Numbered from the stretch's first letter, positions 1 through 6,859 are shown. The stretch is 10,282 bases of DNA from an uncultured Alphaproteobacteria bacterium (GCA_913044255.1 CAJWOI010000069.1:1-10282); one strand, 5' to 3'. Notes: a model not told the origin generated them from the letters alone. Numbers and translations: made by a program.

Positions 1-578
1 ATGGCGATCCGATTTAGTGAAAAAGTCATGGAGTATATCGCAGCCGCGAATAGAAGCATCGCGAACGGCACCAGGTGTGAATTATTCATCTTCATCATCA
101 CTAGTGGCCTTCCGCCACGACATAACGCACGAGGTGCAGAAGGCTAGAGTTTATTACCCTCCCTCGCCTTATCATCAAGAGCGTTGCCGAAATCGATGTA
201 TGGCTGGAAATAGGGTTCAATTTCATCGGGGTCAATCAACTCACACTGCGCATAGAAGACGCCGTCGCCGTATTCGAGGAGGAGTGTTTTTCGGTTTAAA
301 CGCGCGGCTTGCACCTCCCAAAAAGTTATGCTTCGGCGGCCATGTCAAAATTTTCATAAAAATATATAAGTATGTTGGCTGCTATAAGGTGCGTAAATGA
401 TGGCCTTGCGTACCGGATAATACCACTAGTTTACTTTGAGCGAGAATCGTGAGACACTCCGGAGTATGGAAGCGGAATTTTGCACGTGTGTGAGGCTTTG
501 CAGCGCTCCGAGCTTGCAAACATAACGGATTGCTGAGGTTGGTAGTGGTGTTCTTTAAATAACACATGGAGCCTTGAA
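1..578. other. Gene-poor left flank
   Basis: No intact gene can be supported here. One short stretch with protein-like composition runs on the minus strand (144-314, listed separately). A plus-strand frame open from base 1 to the TAG at 145-147 starts with protein-like residues (MAIRFSEKVMEYIAAANRSI) but degenerates after about residue 28, so it may be the end of something entering from the left, or nothing. The two stops meet head-on at 144-147. Bases 315-578 include AT-rich stretches that could hold the promoter for the gene at 579, but I cannot pick out a convincing -35/-10 pair. Other open frames here have low-complexity or arginine/serine-rich translations typical of non-coding sequence. 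Confidence 0.5.
144..314 (-). pseudogene. Short coding remnant, unknown family
   Basis: Read on the minus strand, this frame encodes about 56 residues with natural composition: alternating hydrophobic and charged residues, including LLLEYGDGVFYAQCELIDP and later EPYFQPYIDFGNALDD, ending in a TAG. The only in-frame start near its beginning is a GTG (312-314). It has no properly spaced ribosome binding site, and the protein-like reading continues a few codons upstream (ITFWEV) before meeting a stop. A nearby ATG (341-343) in another frame reads MAAEA then stops, so a frameshifted small gene is possible. I do not recognise the family. It is most simply the C-terminal remnant of a decayed or displaced gene. 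Confidence 0.33.
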
Positions 579-1691
579 ATGCGGTACCCAGTTATCATAA
601 TTCCTATTTTAGCGCTATTTATTACAGCGCTCGTTTTTGACAATAATGATGCTCAGGCAAACGAAGTTACCGTGTCAGCCATGGGCTGTGAACGCTATAC
701 GCAACTTACTCCCACTATTATGGATAAGGCTGAGCGCTTTGCTAAGGAAGCGGCATGGAAAAAATTTAAAGGAAATAAATCAGCGGGCTTTACGTCATCG
801 GAGAAATCTTTTTACAAAAAACATAAAAACAAATTCATGGAAGCACTGGATGATTTGATCTCTGACTTCAGTATACAAAGAGAAAAAGATGATACTGTAA
901 GAAAAAAATACTGCGTTTTGATGTCGGTTACATTTGATCGAGGTGAAGTTAAACGAATGTTCGTCGACAACTCGGCTGCTGGGATGCAAGAAACCTTTGA
1001 GGCAAGTGACTTTGGTGTATTGTTTGTAGCCAGGGTGGAAACATCTCGAACAGCATACGATACAAAACGCACAGATGTTCGTGAAACAAGTGAAAATGCC
1101 GTATTAAAAGAAGAAAGCTCTTCCACCGATTCCGGTTCGGTCGATTCACTTGAAAGCAAATCCTTATCAGCTGAAAAATCTGGTGGAAGTTCTACTAGAA
1201 AAAGGGATAAGGTTGAATATGCGGTTGAAATCGAAATTTCCGAAGATCTCGGATACGCTATTAACGAACAGTTGAACGAGGCCGGTTATGTGGCAATGGA
1301 GGTCGAGGATCTCGACGATGTTCCATTGCTTGATGAGTTGGCGGAAGAAGGTGGATTTAGAGCCAGTGGAGGCTTACCAACGAGAGTAAAAAAAGGTTAT
1401 AAAAACGCCGCTATCGACGCCGGGTGGGAGTTTCTGGGAATTGGGTCTGTAGACATTAGCGCTCCCAGGGATGACACAAGAACCGGACAATTAAAAGTTA
1501 CTGCAAAGGTTAGTTTCAAAGTTTGGCAGCTGTCGGATGGCCGGGCGAAAACGGTGGCGTCAGTGAAGAAAAAGATTATTTCGGTGGTTGGAGATGACCC
1601 AGGTGTTTTAGAAACCGCTGCCGCGAATAAAGCTGCAAAAAAGGCATTGGACATAGTGATATCACAAATGCAGGAGCAAGGGCTCAGATAA
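579..1691 (+). CDS. Exported CsgG/FlgT-like two-module protein
   Basis: A 370-aa protein with a Sec signal peptide (residues 1-27, cleavage after AQA). Residues 28-165 form a small domain with Cys37, a helix rich in Ala/Lys/Arg (around DKAERFAKEAAWKKF) and Cys near 112 in a beta segment (KKYCVLMSVTF). A Ser/Glu/Lys-rich linker covers about 165-210. Residues 213-370 look like a CsgG/FlgT-middle fold: a predicted DLDDVPLLDELA helix, then the two strands IGSVDISAP and GQLKVTAKVSFKVW, then an Ala-rich closing helix (AAANKAAKKALDIVISQM). This fold is typical of outer-membrane or periplasmic assembly factors. The start is preceded by GGAG at 568-571 with a 7-base gap. There is no lipobox, so it is probably soluble in the periplasm. 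The family call rests on motif rhythm, not a search; exact function unknown. Confidence 0.72.
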   Translation: MRYPVIIIPILALFITALVFDNNDAQANEVTVSAMGCERYTQLTPTIMDKAERFAKEAAWKKFKGNKSAGFTSSEKSFYKKHKNKFMEALDDLISDFSIQREKDDTVRKKYCVLMSVTFDRGEVKRMFVDNSAAGMQETFEASDFGVLFVARVETSRTAYDTKRTDVRETSENAVLKEESSSTDSGSVDSLESKSLSAEKSGGSSTRKRDKVEYAVEIEISEDLGYAINEQLNEAGYVAMEVEDLDDVPLLDELAEEGGFRASGGLPTRVKKGYKNAAIDAGWEFLGIGSVDISAPRDDTRTGQLKVTAKVSFKVWQLSDGRAKTVASVKKKIISVVGDDPGVLETAAANKAAKKALDIVISQMQEQGLR

Positions 1692-1746
1692 CGTAAAAAT
1701 TTGACTTTAGATAATTGTTTCTAATCGGTGCAGCAATAAACCCACA

Positions 1747-1752
1747 AGGAGG
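1747..1752 (+). promoter_or_regulatory. Near-consensus ribosome binding site
   Basis: AGGAGG five bases before the ATG at 1758. This is the strongest Shine-Dalgarno sequence upstream of any gene in the window; others have GGAG or AAGAAG-type sites or none visible. It suggests the Tat-exported protein is made in larger amounts than its neighbours. TTGACT at 1701-1706 resembles a -35 box, but no good -10 lies at the right distance, so I do not call a promoter. Confidence 0.7.
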
Positions 1753-1757
1753 AAAAC

Positions 1758-2507
1758 ATGTTGAGATATGATAATAGGAAAGAGAATTTGCAACCTGTTC
1801 ATTTGGGTAGACGTAGGTTCGCCCAGAGCTTCGTTTTAGGTTCTGCTCTAATTGCCTTCAACGCATTCCTACCCTCTAATGCAAGGGGGTTCAGTCATGA
1901 GGATCTGTTGGGGGACGGGGACTCAGGCGGTGGCGGTGACTGGGCCACGATCGTAAAAGATTTTGCCGGTGGATTAGCGACGATTGCAAAAGCAGCCGTT
2001 ACTGTTGGTTATGTACTGGCAGATCTAGCAGAGGCCTTAGGACTTAAACAGGAAGCGGCTCTGATGCGTGCTCAAGCAAAAAACATTGAGGATAAAGGCG
2101 ATTCTCTGGGAGGTGGTGACTTAGAGGAATTTGAAAAAAATTCGGCTGAAACAGTACAAGTCATAAACGCAAAAATAGTGGAAGCGGAAGTACTATCAGC
2201 TGAGCAAAAGGCAAAAATAGCGGAAGGAATGGCAAAATATGTGCCAGCGTTGTTTTTGGCGATTAAAGGGGCAGTGAAGATTGCTAAGGCCGCAAGTTCC
2301 GCAGCTGGAGCTGGAACGCCAGGTGTTATGGACGGAATAGACGCGGTTGACGCGGCGACAACCATTCCGGAGTTGGCACCAAAAGCGATTAGCTTCGTTC
2401 AGAAGTCGGTTGAGGTTGGTCAAACGCTTGAAACGATAGCACGTGAACAAGATATAGCCGTACCCGACACAAGTGGTTTAGCGGACGCAATGTCAGAAAT
2501 GGGTTAA
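1758..2507 (+). CDS. Tat-exported Ala-rich helical protein, unknown family
   Basis: A 249-aa protein whose N-terminus carries a twin-arginine signal: residues 17-23 read GRRRFAQ, fitting the R-R-x-F core. A hydrophobic stretch (about 25-38) and a likely cleavage site after SNA (residue 42) follow. Tat export implies folding, or complex or cofactor formation, before crossing the inner membrane. The mature part has no cysteine. It opens with a Gly/Asp-rich segment (GDGDSGGGGDW) and is then almost entirely predicted helix: about 63-90, 94-110, 118-175 and 200-235. These are Ala-rich, with amphipathic or moderately hydrophobic stretches such as VPALFLAIKGAVKIAKAA that could be membrane-active. 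No catalytic motif is visible and I do not recognise the family. It sits 66 bases after 579 and ends just before a strong stem-loop, which suggests high expression and a transcript end. A structural subunit, pore-like protein or exported client are all possible. Confidence 0.75.
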   Translation: MLRYDNRKENLQPVHLGRRRFAQSFVLGSALIAFNAFLPSNARGFSHEDLLGDGDSGGGGDWATIVKDFAGGLATIAKAAVTVGYVLADLAEALGLKQEAALMRAQAKNIEDKGDSLGGGDLEEFEKNSAETVQVINAKIVEAEVLSAEQKAKIAEGMAKYVPALFLAIKGAVKIAKAASSAAGAGTPGVMDGIDAVDAATTIPELAPKAISFVQKSVEVGQTLETIAREQDIAVPDTSGLADAMSEMG

Positions 2508-2534
2508 ATCCACATCATTTGATATGTAGAATAG

Positions 2535-2573
2535 TTGGTTTGCCAGGAATTATCACAATTCCTGGCAAACCAA
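2535..2573 (+). terminator. Perfect 17-bp stem-loop after the Tat gene
   Basis: TTGGTTTGCCAGGAATT (2535-2551) pairs perfectly with its reverse complement at 2557-2573 around a five-base loop (ATCAC). It lies 28 bases past the stop of the Tat-protein gene and is followed by a moderately T-rich stretch (TTGTTAGGTTATTT) rather than a clean T tract. The likely role is a rho-independent terminator or a 3'-end stabilising or attenuating hairpin that separates 579-1758 from 2691 onwards. It could also be a bidirectional element. Confidence 0.65.
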
Positions 2574-2586
2574 TTGTTAGGTTATT

Positions 2587-2610
2587 TAGACACTGTTTAT
2601 TGAGTGTCTA
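2587..2610 (+). repeat. Second intergenic inverted repeat
   Basis: TAGACACT (2587-2594) and AGTGTCTA (2603-2610) form an 8-bp perfect stem with an 8-base loop, 13 bases after the larger hairpin. It may be a secondary terminator stem, or an operator for the gene at 2691, which starts 80 bases further on. There is no direct evidence for either role. Confidence 0.45.
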
Positions 2611-2690
2611 TTGATAATGGAACGGAAATTGGATATCAAAAACCTCTTCAGATTTTGCACCTACTTATATGATTTGACGCGGTTGCGCAC

Positions 2691-4328
2691 ATGAGATCTA
2701 GAATCCTCGAAAAAATTAGCCTTTGCTCGATAATAGCGGTTGCATTTTGCATCGTTTATTCAGCCAATGGAGCTGCATTAGCGAGTTGTGATGAATACCT
2801 AAAAGACGCAGAGGCAGTTGAAGGCGTAGTCCCGAGGTTCAATGATGACGGCACTATCAGAGCCTTTGTTATATTTGGTGAAGGCACTTTCCTAACGCCA
2901 AAAAGAAGCTTGATCAGCAAAGCTCGCCGGAAGGCGGAATTAAGGGCTAAGCGGGCGTGGTCTGAATGGATGAACGAAAATTTACAGTCGGAAACCATTG
3001 TTTCGGAATGGATGGAGCAGGAAGAAATTACAGATGAACAAGGCAATACATCTGGAAAAGTAATAGAGCTTGAAACCCAAATTGACGCGATGCGTAGCAA
3101 TACAAAAGCAGTTTTGTCGGGTATCGTAAAGTTGGATGAGTGCGTCGATACCAGTCAGAAATTTGTGCTGGTTACGCTGGGCTGGAAGCCCAGTCTTTCC
3201 AAAGCTGCAGGAAACGTGAAAGCAAGCAAAGAAAATGCGGTGAGGCCTAGCGAAACCACTGCCACCAGCACACAAAGCACTGCTTCCAAACAAAAAAAGA
3301 CCAAGAGGAACACATCTTCTTCGTCCGAGAGGACAACAGACAAGGGAGATAATGGGAAAGCGGGTTCAAGTATCCGTATTGTAATTGTCGAAGTCGAAGG
3401 GAGCGGCACGAACCTAAGGAATGCTACCAATGATGCACTTCGTAGCGCCGTAGCTCAGATTTTCGGTGAACAATTTGCCGCAAATATAAAATCTTCCGAA
3501 CTTACAGAGACGTCTGAAGTGTCGAATTCAAGCGGCGCTTCTGTCGGAGTGGCGGTGGAAACATCGTCCACACAAACCGAAATGAGTTCCAAAACGAAAG
3601 GTTTGATCCAGTCATACGAATATATTCGCAAGGGCAAATCTGACGAAGGGATTTCAGTTTTTTTACGCGTGAAATTACCAAAATTCGAATCAGTGATTGA
3701 TCCGACAAAAAGTACAATTATTGTACTCCATCCAAAAATATCATCTGCGTTGTCTGGTCGAACCAAAAGTCTTAATGCGTTTAGAGGTAGCCTTCAGGAT
3801 AATATCGTCGAGGTTATCAACCGGTCCAAAAAATTGACTGTGTTAGATCGTCGGTTCTTGAAGGACCAAGTTAATGAGTTGCGGCTGCTTTCGTCGGGCA
3901 ATAGCCCCGTGGCGGAATTGGCTAGGGTTGGTAATACGGTGGGTGCAGATCTTATGTTTATCACCGAGATTACCTCCTACAACAAAAACTTTGAAACACG
4001 AACAGTAGGTAACACAACCATAAAACGTTCTGTTTTCGATTCAGAGGTATCAATCAAAGTGATTGATGTAGCAACTACCAACATCATGTACAGCAAACGT
4101 ATCGTGTTTAGAAAGCGTAAGTTTAAGTCGCCTAACCCAGAATCTAAGTTTGGCAAGCAGGCAGGAGTTGAAATCGGCTTATCAGTAGCAAAGAAACTTG
4201 GCGGTGGAGTGATCGATGGGGAGAGCGGTTTTGGCAACGCGTCTGCGCAAAAGTCTCCAAAAGAAGTGTCGAAGCGAGCTGATAGACAATTCAATAAAGC
4301 AAAGGAAGAGGTCAAAGATGATTGGTAA
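2691..4328 (+). CDS. Exported three-module protein with CsgG-like C-terminal domain
   Basis: A 545-aa protein. Residues 1-31 are a signal peptide. LASC at 30-33 resembles a lipobox, but the paralogue at 4318 reads AGSC and favours ordinary cleavage after Ala31. Residues 32-170 are the module shared with 4318 (Cys33 and Cys151, an Arg/Lys/Ala helix at ARRKAELRAKRAW, and GWKPSL near the end). A Ser/Thr/Lys-rich linker follows (about 172-225). Residues 227-337 look like the FlgT N-terminal fold (IRIVIVEVEGSG, then a helix NDALRSAVAQIFGEQF). Residues 340-470 match CsgG/LpoB-type domains (TIIVLHP, LTVLDRRFLKDQVNE, VGADLMFITEITSY). The Lys-rich tail covers about 490-545. CsgG-type proteins build outer-membrane or periplasmic assemblies; the partner here is unknown. 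No Shine-Dalgarno is visible, but an in-frame stop at 2670 and the signal peptide fix the start. Confidence 0.8.
   Translation: MRSRILEKISLCSIIAVAFCIVYSANGAALASCDEYLKDAEAVEGVVPRFNDDGTIRAFVIFGEGTFLTPKRSLISKARRKAELRAKRAWSEWMNENLQSETIVSEWMEQEEITDEQGNTSGKVIELETQIDAMRSNTKAVLSGIVKLDECVDTSQKFVLVTLGWKPSLSKAAGNVKASKENAVRPSETTATSTQSTASKQKKTKRNTSSSSERTTDKGDNGKAGSSIRIVIVEVEGSGTNLRNATNDALRSAVAQIFGEQFAANIKSSELTETSEVSNSSGASVGVAVETSSTQTEMSSKTKGLIQSYEYIRKGKSDEGISVFLRVKLPKFESVIDPTKSTIIVLHPKISSALSGRTKSLNAFRGSLQDNIVEVINRSKKLTVLDRRFLKDQVNELRLLSSGNSPVAELARVGNTVGADLMFITEITSYNKNFETRTVGNTTIKRSVFDSEVSIKVIDVATTNIMYSKRIVFRKRKFKSPNPESKFGKQAGVEIGLSVAKKLGGGVIDGESGFGNASAQKSPKEVSKRADRQFNKAKEEVKDDW
3012..3063 (+). repeat. 52-bp exact repeat, copy 1
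   Basis: Identical base for base to 4615-4666. It encodes MEQEEITDEQGNTSGKV plus the first base of the next codon, inside the module shared by the 2691 and 4318 proteins. The flanking coding sequence of the two genes differs at many silent and replacement positions, so this block stands out. Confidence 0.9.
3711..3727 (+). repeat. 17-nt palindrome inside the 2691 gene
   Basis: AGTACAAT-T-ATTGTACT: perfect 8-bp arms around one base, spanning codons for the first strand of the CsgG-like domain (STIIVL). It is probably a by-product of the amino-acid sequence; an internal operator is possible but unsupported. Confidence 0.4.
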
Positions 4329-5004
4329 TCGGTATCTGAGCGCAGGCGTATTGGCGTGTGCCATTATGTTTGTAAGCCCTGCCGTGATGGCAGGAAGTTG
4401 TGACGAATACATGGATGCGATAGAAGGAGTCGTACCAAAGTGGAACGACGACGGCACTGTTAAAGCCCTCTTCATGTATGGTGAAGGCACGTTTTTAGTT
4501 CCAAAACGAAGTCTGATCAACAAAGCTCGCCGGAAAGCTCAAATGAGAGCAAAGAGGGCGTTCGCAGAATGGATGAAGGAAAGCTTGCACTCGGAAACCG
4601 TTACTGCGGATATAATGGAGCAGGAAGAAATTACAGATGAACAAGGCAATACATCTGGAAAAGTAAAAGAGCTTGAAGCCACAATTGACGTGATGCGTAG
4701 CAACACAAATGCGGTTTTATCTGGCATTATAAAACTGGAAGAGTGTCTAGATACTGAGGAAAAGGTCATAATTGTAGAAATGGGATGGAAACCCAGTCTT
4801 GCCAAAGCTGCAGGAAATGCGGCGGCAACCACTAAAAAGGAAGTTGAACGAGGAGAGGCGCCTGTGTCTCAAAAAGAAGAGACTGAGATTAAACCCAGCT
4901 CCGATAACACTGATGGTGCATCCAACACTGACGATGCATCCAAATCAAAAATAAAGAAGGCAACAGGCTATCGAAAGAAAAGTAAGGCGAAAGAAGATTT
5001 TTGA
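4318..5004 (+). CDS. Exported paralogue of the 2691 N-terminal module
   Basis: A 228-aa protein starting at the ATG at 4318. It overlaps the end of the 2691 gene by 11 bases and has AGGAAGAGG just upstream. A longer reading from 4216 would add 34 residues ahead of the signal peptide and is unlikely. Residues 1-25 are a signal peptide (cleavage after VMA). Residues 26-165 match residues 32-170 of the 2691 protein at roughly two-thirds identity by eye. Matches include SCDEY, GVVP, a conserved Arg/Lys/Ala helix, GNTSGKV, VLSGI.KL and GWKPSL.KAAGN, with Cys28 and Cys143 equivalent to Cys33 and Cys151. A low-complexity Ser/Asp/Lys tail (about 170-228) takes the place of the FlgT- and CsgG-like modules. 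It is probably a stand-alone partner or competitor of the larger protein, made by tandem duplication. The biochemical role is unknown. Confidence 0.8.
   Translation: MIGNRYLSAGVLACAIMFVSPAVMAGSCDEYMDAIEGVVPKWNDDGTVKALFMYGEGTFLVPKRSLINKARRKAQMRAKRAFAEWMKESLHSETVTADIMEQEEITDEQGNTSGKVKELEATIDVMRSNTNAVLSGIIKLEECLDTEEKVIIVEMGWKPSLAKAAGNAAATTKKEVERGEAPVSQKEETEIKPSSDNTDGASNTDDASKSKIKKATGYRKKSKAKEDF
4615..4666 (+). repeat. 52-bp exact repeat, copy 2
   Basis: Identical to 3012-3063. It is the second copy of the block encoding the EEITDEQGNTSGKV region in the paralogous module; see the first copy. Confidence 0.9.
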
Positions 5005-5564
5005 AAATTCTTCTCATCTTGTTTTGTTGCTTACTCGGCATGGCTCCCCTGCCGGGCATGGCCACTTGTTTCGAAATGGAACGCGAAACGCATGCGGAAT
5101 TTGAAGCCTTCATACAATGTAGAAATACGCTAGGCGAGCCACGATACGAAATTACCCACCATTACTTTGGGGAAAATTTTGTAGGGCTTTTCAGCTTTGA
5201 TCTAAAAAGCGCGGGCCTGGTATGCTACGAGTACGAGTTCAATGGACAAACGACAGGTGAATGCCGAACAGCGAGCATACGCGGTGTCTCAAGTCAATAC
5301 GAAAGCCGTCATGGAATTGTAAATATGATCAACCTGGAGGAGGGGAAGTTAGAAGAGATAGATCAAGCATACGAGAAAGCTGATCTCTTTAGATATCCCG
5401 ATTCACCGGAAGAAGTGATGATAGAGAACTGTTTTGTGGTAGTTGAAAACAAACGCCAATTTTTCATGGGATACAGAGAAAACTCACAGTTTATGGACCT
5501 TTCAAACTGTTTGATTCGTTTTGAAAGGTTTATGAAGAAAAACTATAAGTTATTTTTGAATTAA
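5001..5564 (+). CDS. Small six-cysteine secreted protein, TTG start
   Basis: A 187-aa protein starting at TTG 5001, where TTGA overlaps the stop of the previous gene by four bases, a translational-coupling arrangement. AAGAAG lies just upstream. The next ATG (5040) would destroy the signal peptide, so TTG is preferred. Residues 1-21 are a Sec signal (cleavage near GMA). The mature chain has six cysteines (23, 40, 75, 88, 144, 170), an even number that fits three disulfides in the periplasm or outside the cell. Predicted beta segments include YEITHHYF, FVGLFSFDL and LVCYEYEF; a Glu-rich helix (about 112-128) and a C-terminal helix follow. No known family or catalytic motif is recognised. Its position suggests it is co-made with the CsgG-like paralogues. 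Confidence 0.72.
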   Translation: MKILLILFCCLLGMAPLPGMATCFEMERETHAEFEAFIQCRNTLGEPRYEITHHYFGENFVGLFSFDLKSAGLVCYEYEFNGQTTGECRTASIRGVSSQYESRHGIVNMINLEEGKLEEIDQAYEKADLFRYPDSPEEVMIENCFVVVENKRQFFMGYRENSQFMDLSNCLIRFERFMKKNYKLFLN

Positions 5565-5620
5565 ATTGTTGCTGGGTCATAAACTGCTGATTTGTCGCAT
5601 GACCATGGAGACTATGACTG

Positions 5621-6859
5621 ATGACAAGAAGAACTTGGTCTAGATCTTATTCTAGATTGTTTCCGGTACTGCCGGTATTTCTTTTATTTCTGTGTTTGAT
5701 ACATACCGAATCCGCTAGCGCAGATAAGTTTAATGTCTATTGGGGTGGTGTGGGATTTACCGGCACCTGGGTAGATCGAGATCAGCTGTATCCTTTCTCC
5801 AGTCGATTATTATGCAATCCTCAAAACGATTGCAAAGCGTGGGGGGGCAATATAGACGAAATGGCTCGCGATCGATTAGCAAGTAAGAATTTCGACAATA
5901 TACACATCGACTTAAATATGATCGAAGACGAAGTCGAAGGTATAATCATGGCAGTCGGAATTACCAGTGAGATTCTCGGAGTCACCAAGGATATTGTCAA
6001 TAAGAGAGAAACATTTCAGCATGTTTTTAGGATCTTTGGTAGTTTGATGTTTTACGAATTTTACAGTGGAAAAATGATTAAGAGCGTGCCTATTATCATT
6101 CGGTATACAACGCACCTAGATGCACCTGCTAATGATAACGAAAAATTTGATATTATCAAAAATATTTTAGGTTCCGATAGTTTAGGGATCAATTTCTTTG
6201 ACATTATGTACCAGCAAACAAAATCGGTAAATTTGGCAATTCTGCCATCTAAATATACACAAATAACCGAAATAATATTAAGCGAAAATGTATCGGATAT
6301 CATGACGAAAAGGCTAAAATTGAACAATTTTAAAATGCAAGTCGCACAGATAATGGAAGCGGAATTTGTTGCCCGAGCGGATGGTCCACTGATCCCTTCA
6401 GCTATTGGATTAATCCCTTCAGCTACTGGACGAAACGTAATTGAGGGAAAAATTAAGGCTACATTTTCGGATGCAGAAAGAGAACTTACCCTGCCAGAAG
6501 CAACTTTTAATATCGGGCTTGATGTGCGGTTATTCAAGAAATTCGAAAAAATAAAAGGACCTCAAAAAACCGTTTGCCATGCAGTTGCGGTAACCCTCCG
6601 GTTGGCAGACGAAATGGATGAATTTACTAATGTGAAATTTTCTAGAGTCAAAGACTCCTGCGGTATCGCTTCTGTTGATCAGGTTTTCGATCCAACATTT
6701 TACTTTCCGGAGACATTGTTTACCTTAATTCAGAATATAACGAAACAATTTTCAAAATCTGGTCCCAATAAAGATTGGTTGGCCACTCACGCTAGGAAAA
6801 CCCCCGACGCCATGGGGCAAATTATTCGGGGACGAAAGACTGCATTTGAGGTATGGTGA
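5621..6859 (+). CDS. Secreted 412-aa protein of unknown family
   Basis: Starts at the ATG at 5621, with GGAG at 5607-5610. Residues 1-34 are a signal peptide ending ASA; TRRTW near the N-terminus faintly resembles a twin-arginine motif, but the long hydrophobic core fits Sec better. The mature protein has an aromatic/Gly-rich start (VYWGGVGFTGTW), a Cys pair at 65 and 71 and a negatively charged stretch (IDLNMIEDEVEGIIMAVG). The central part is mixed alpha/beta, with KMIKSVPIIIRYTT and a helix TKRLKLNNFKMQVAQIM. Two more cysteines lie in the beta-rich C-terminal third (KTVCHAVAVTLRL and DSCGIAS). A seven-residue repeat (LIPSAIG/LIPSATG) occurs near residues 257-270. No family recognised. Its codons are clearly more AT-rich than those of downstream genes. 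It starts 56 bases after the 5001 gene, so it may share that transcript. Confidence 0.72.
   Translation: MTRRTWSRSYSRLFPVLPVFLLFLCLIHTESASADKFNVYWGGVGFTGTWVDRDQLYPFSSRLLCNPQNDCKAWGGNIDEMARDRLASKNFDNIHIDLNMIEDEVEGIIMAVGITSEILGVTKDIVNKRETFQHVFRIFGSLMFYEFYSGKMIKSVPIIIRYTTHLDAPANDNEKFDIIKNILGSDSLGINFFDIMYQQTKSVNLAILPSKYTQITEIILSENVSDIMTKRLKLNNFKMQVAQIMEAEFVARADGPLIPSAIGLIPSATGRNVIEGKIKATFSDAERELTLPEATFNIGLDVRLFKKFEKIKGPQKTVCHAVAVTLRLADEMDEFTNVKFSRVKDSCGIASVDQVFDPTFYFPETLFTLIQNITKQFSKSGPNKDWLATHARKTPDAMGQIIRGRKTAFEVW
6389..6430 (+). repeat. 21-bp tandem direct repeat in coding sequence
   Basis: Two adjacent 21-bp units (6389-6409 and 6410-6430) encode LIPSAIG and LIPSATG. They share the run ATCCCTTCAGCTA and differ at only a few bases, so the duplication looks recent. 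It keeps the frame of the 5621 gene and probably lengthens a loop. Confidence 0.8.

Noticed and set aside
17..400. 127-aa plus-strand open frame
   Set aside because: Translation is Arg/His/Ser-rich with no export signal or domain, no ribosome binding site, and overlaps the more protein-like minus-strand frame at 144-314.
382..643. Two short minus-strand open frames upstream of 579
   Set aside because: Unnatural composition, overlapping each other and the start of a well-supported gene; no ribosome binding site.
2691..2790. Lipoprotein signal (LASC) in the 2691 protein
   Set aside because: The paralogue has AGSC at the same position and the Cys pairs with a second conserved Cys in both proteins, so ordinary signal peptidase cleavage just before Ser-Cys is the simpler reading; lipidation remains possible.
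4216..4317. Earlier start for the 4318 gene
   Set aside because: It would place a 34-residue basic extension before a clear signal peptide and overlap the upstream gene by more than 100 bases; the 4318 ATG has a good ribosome binding site.
5575..5604. GGTCAT...ATGACC inverted repeat after the 5001 gene
   Set aside because: Only six base pairs with an 18-base loop and no T tract; too weak to call a terminator or operator.
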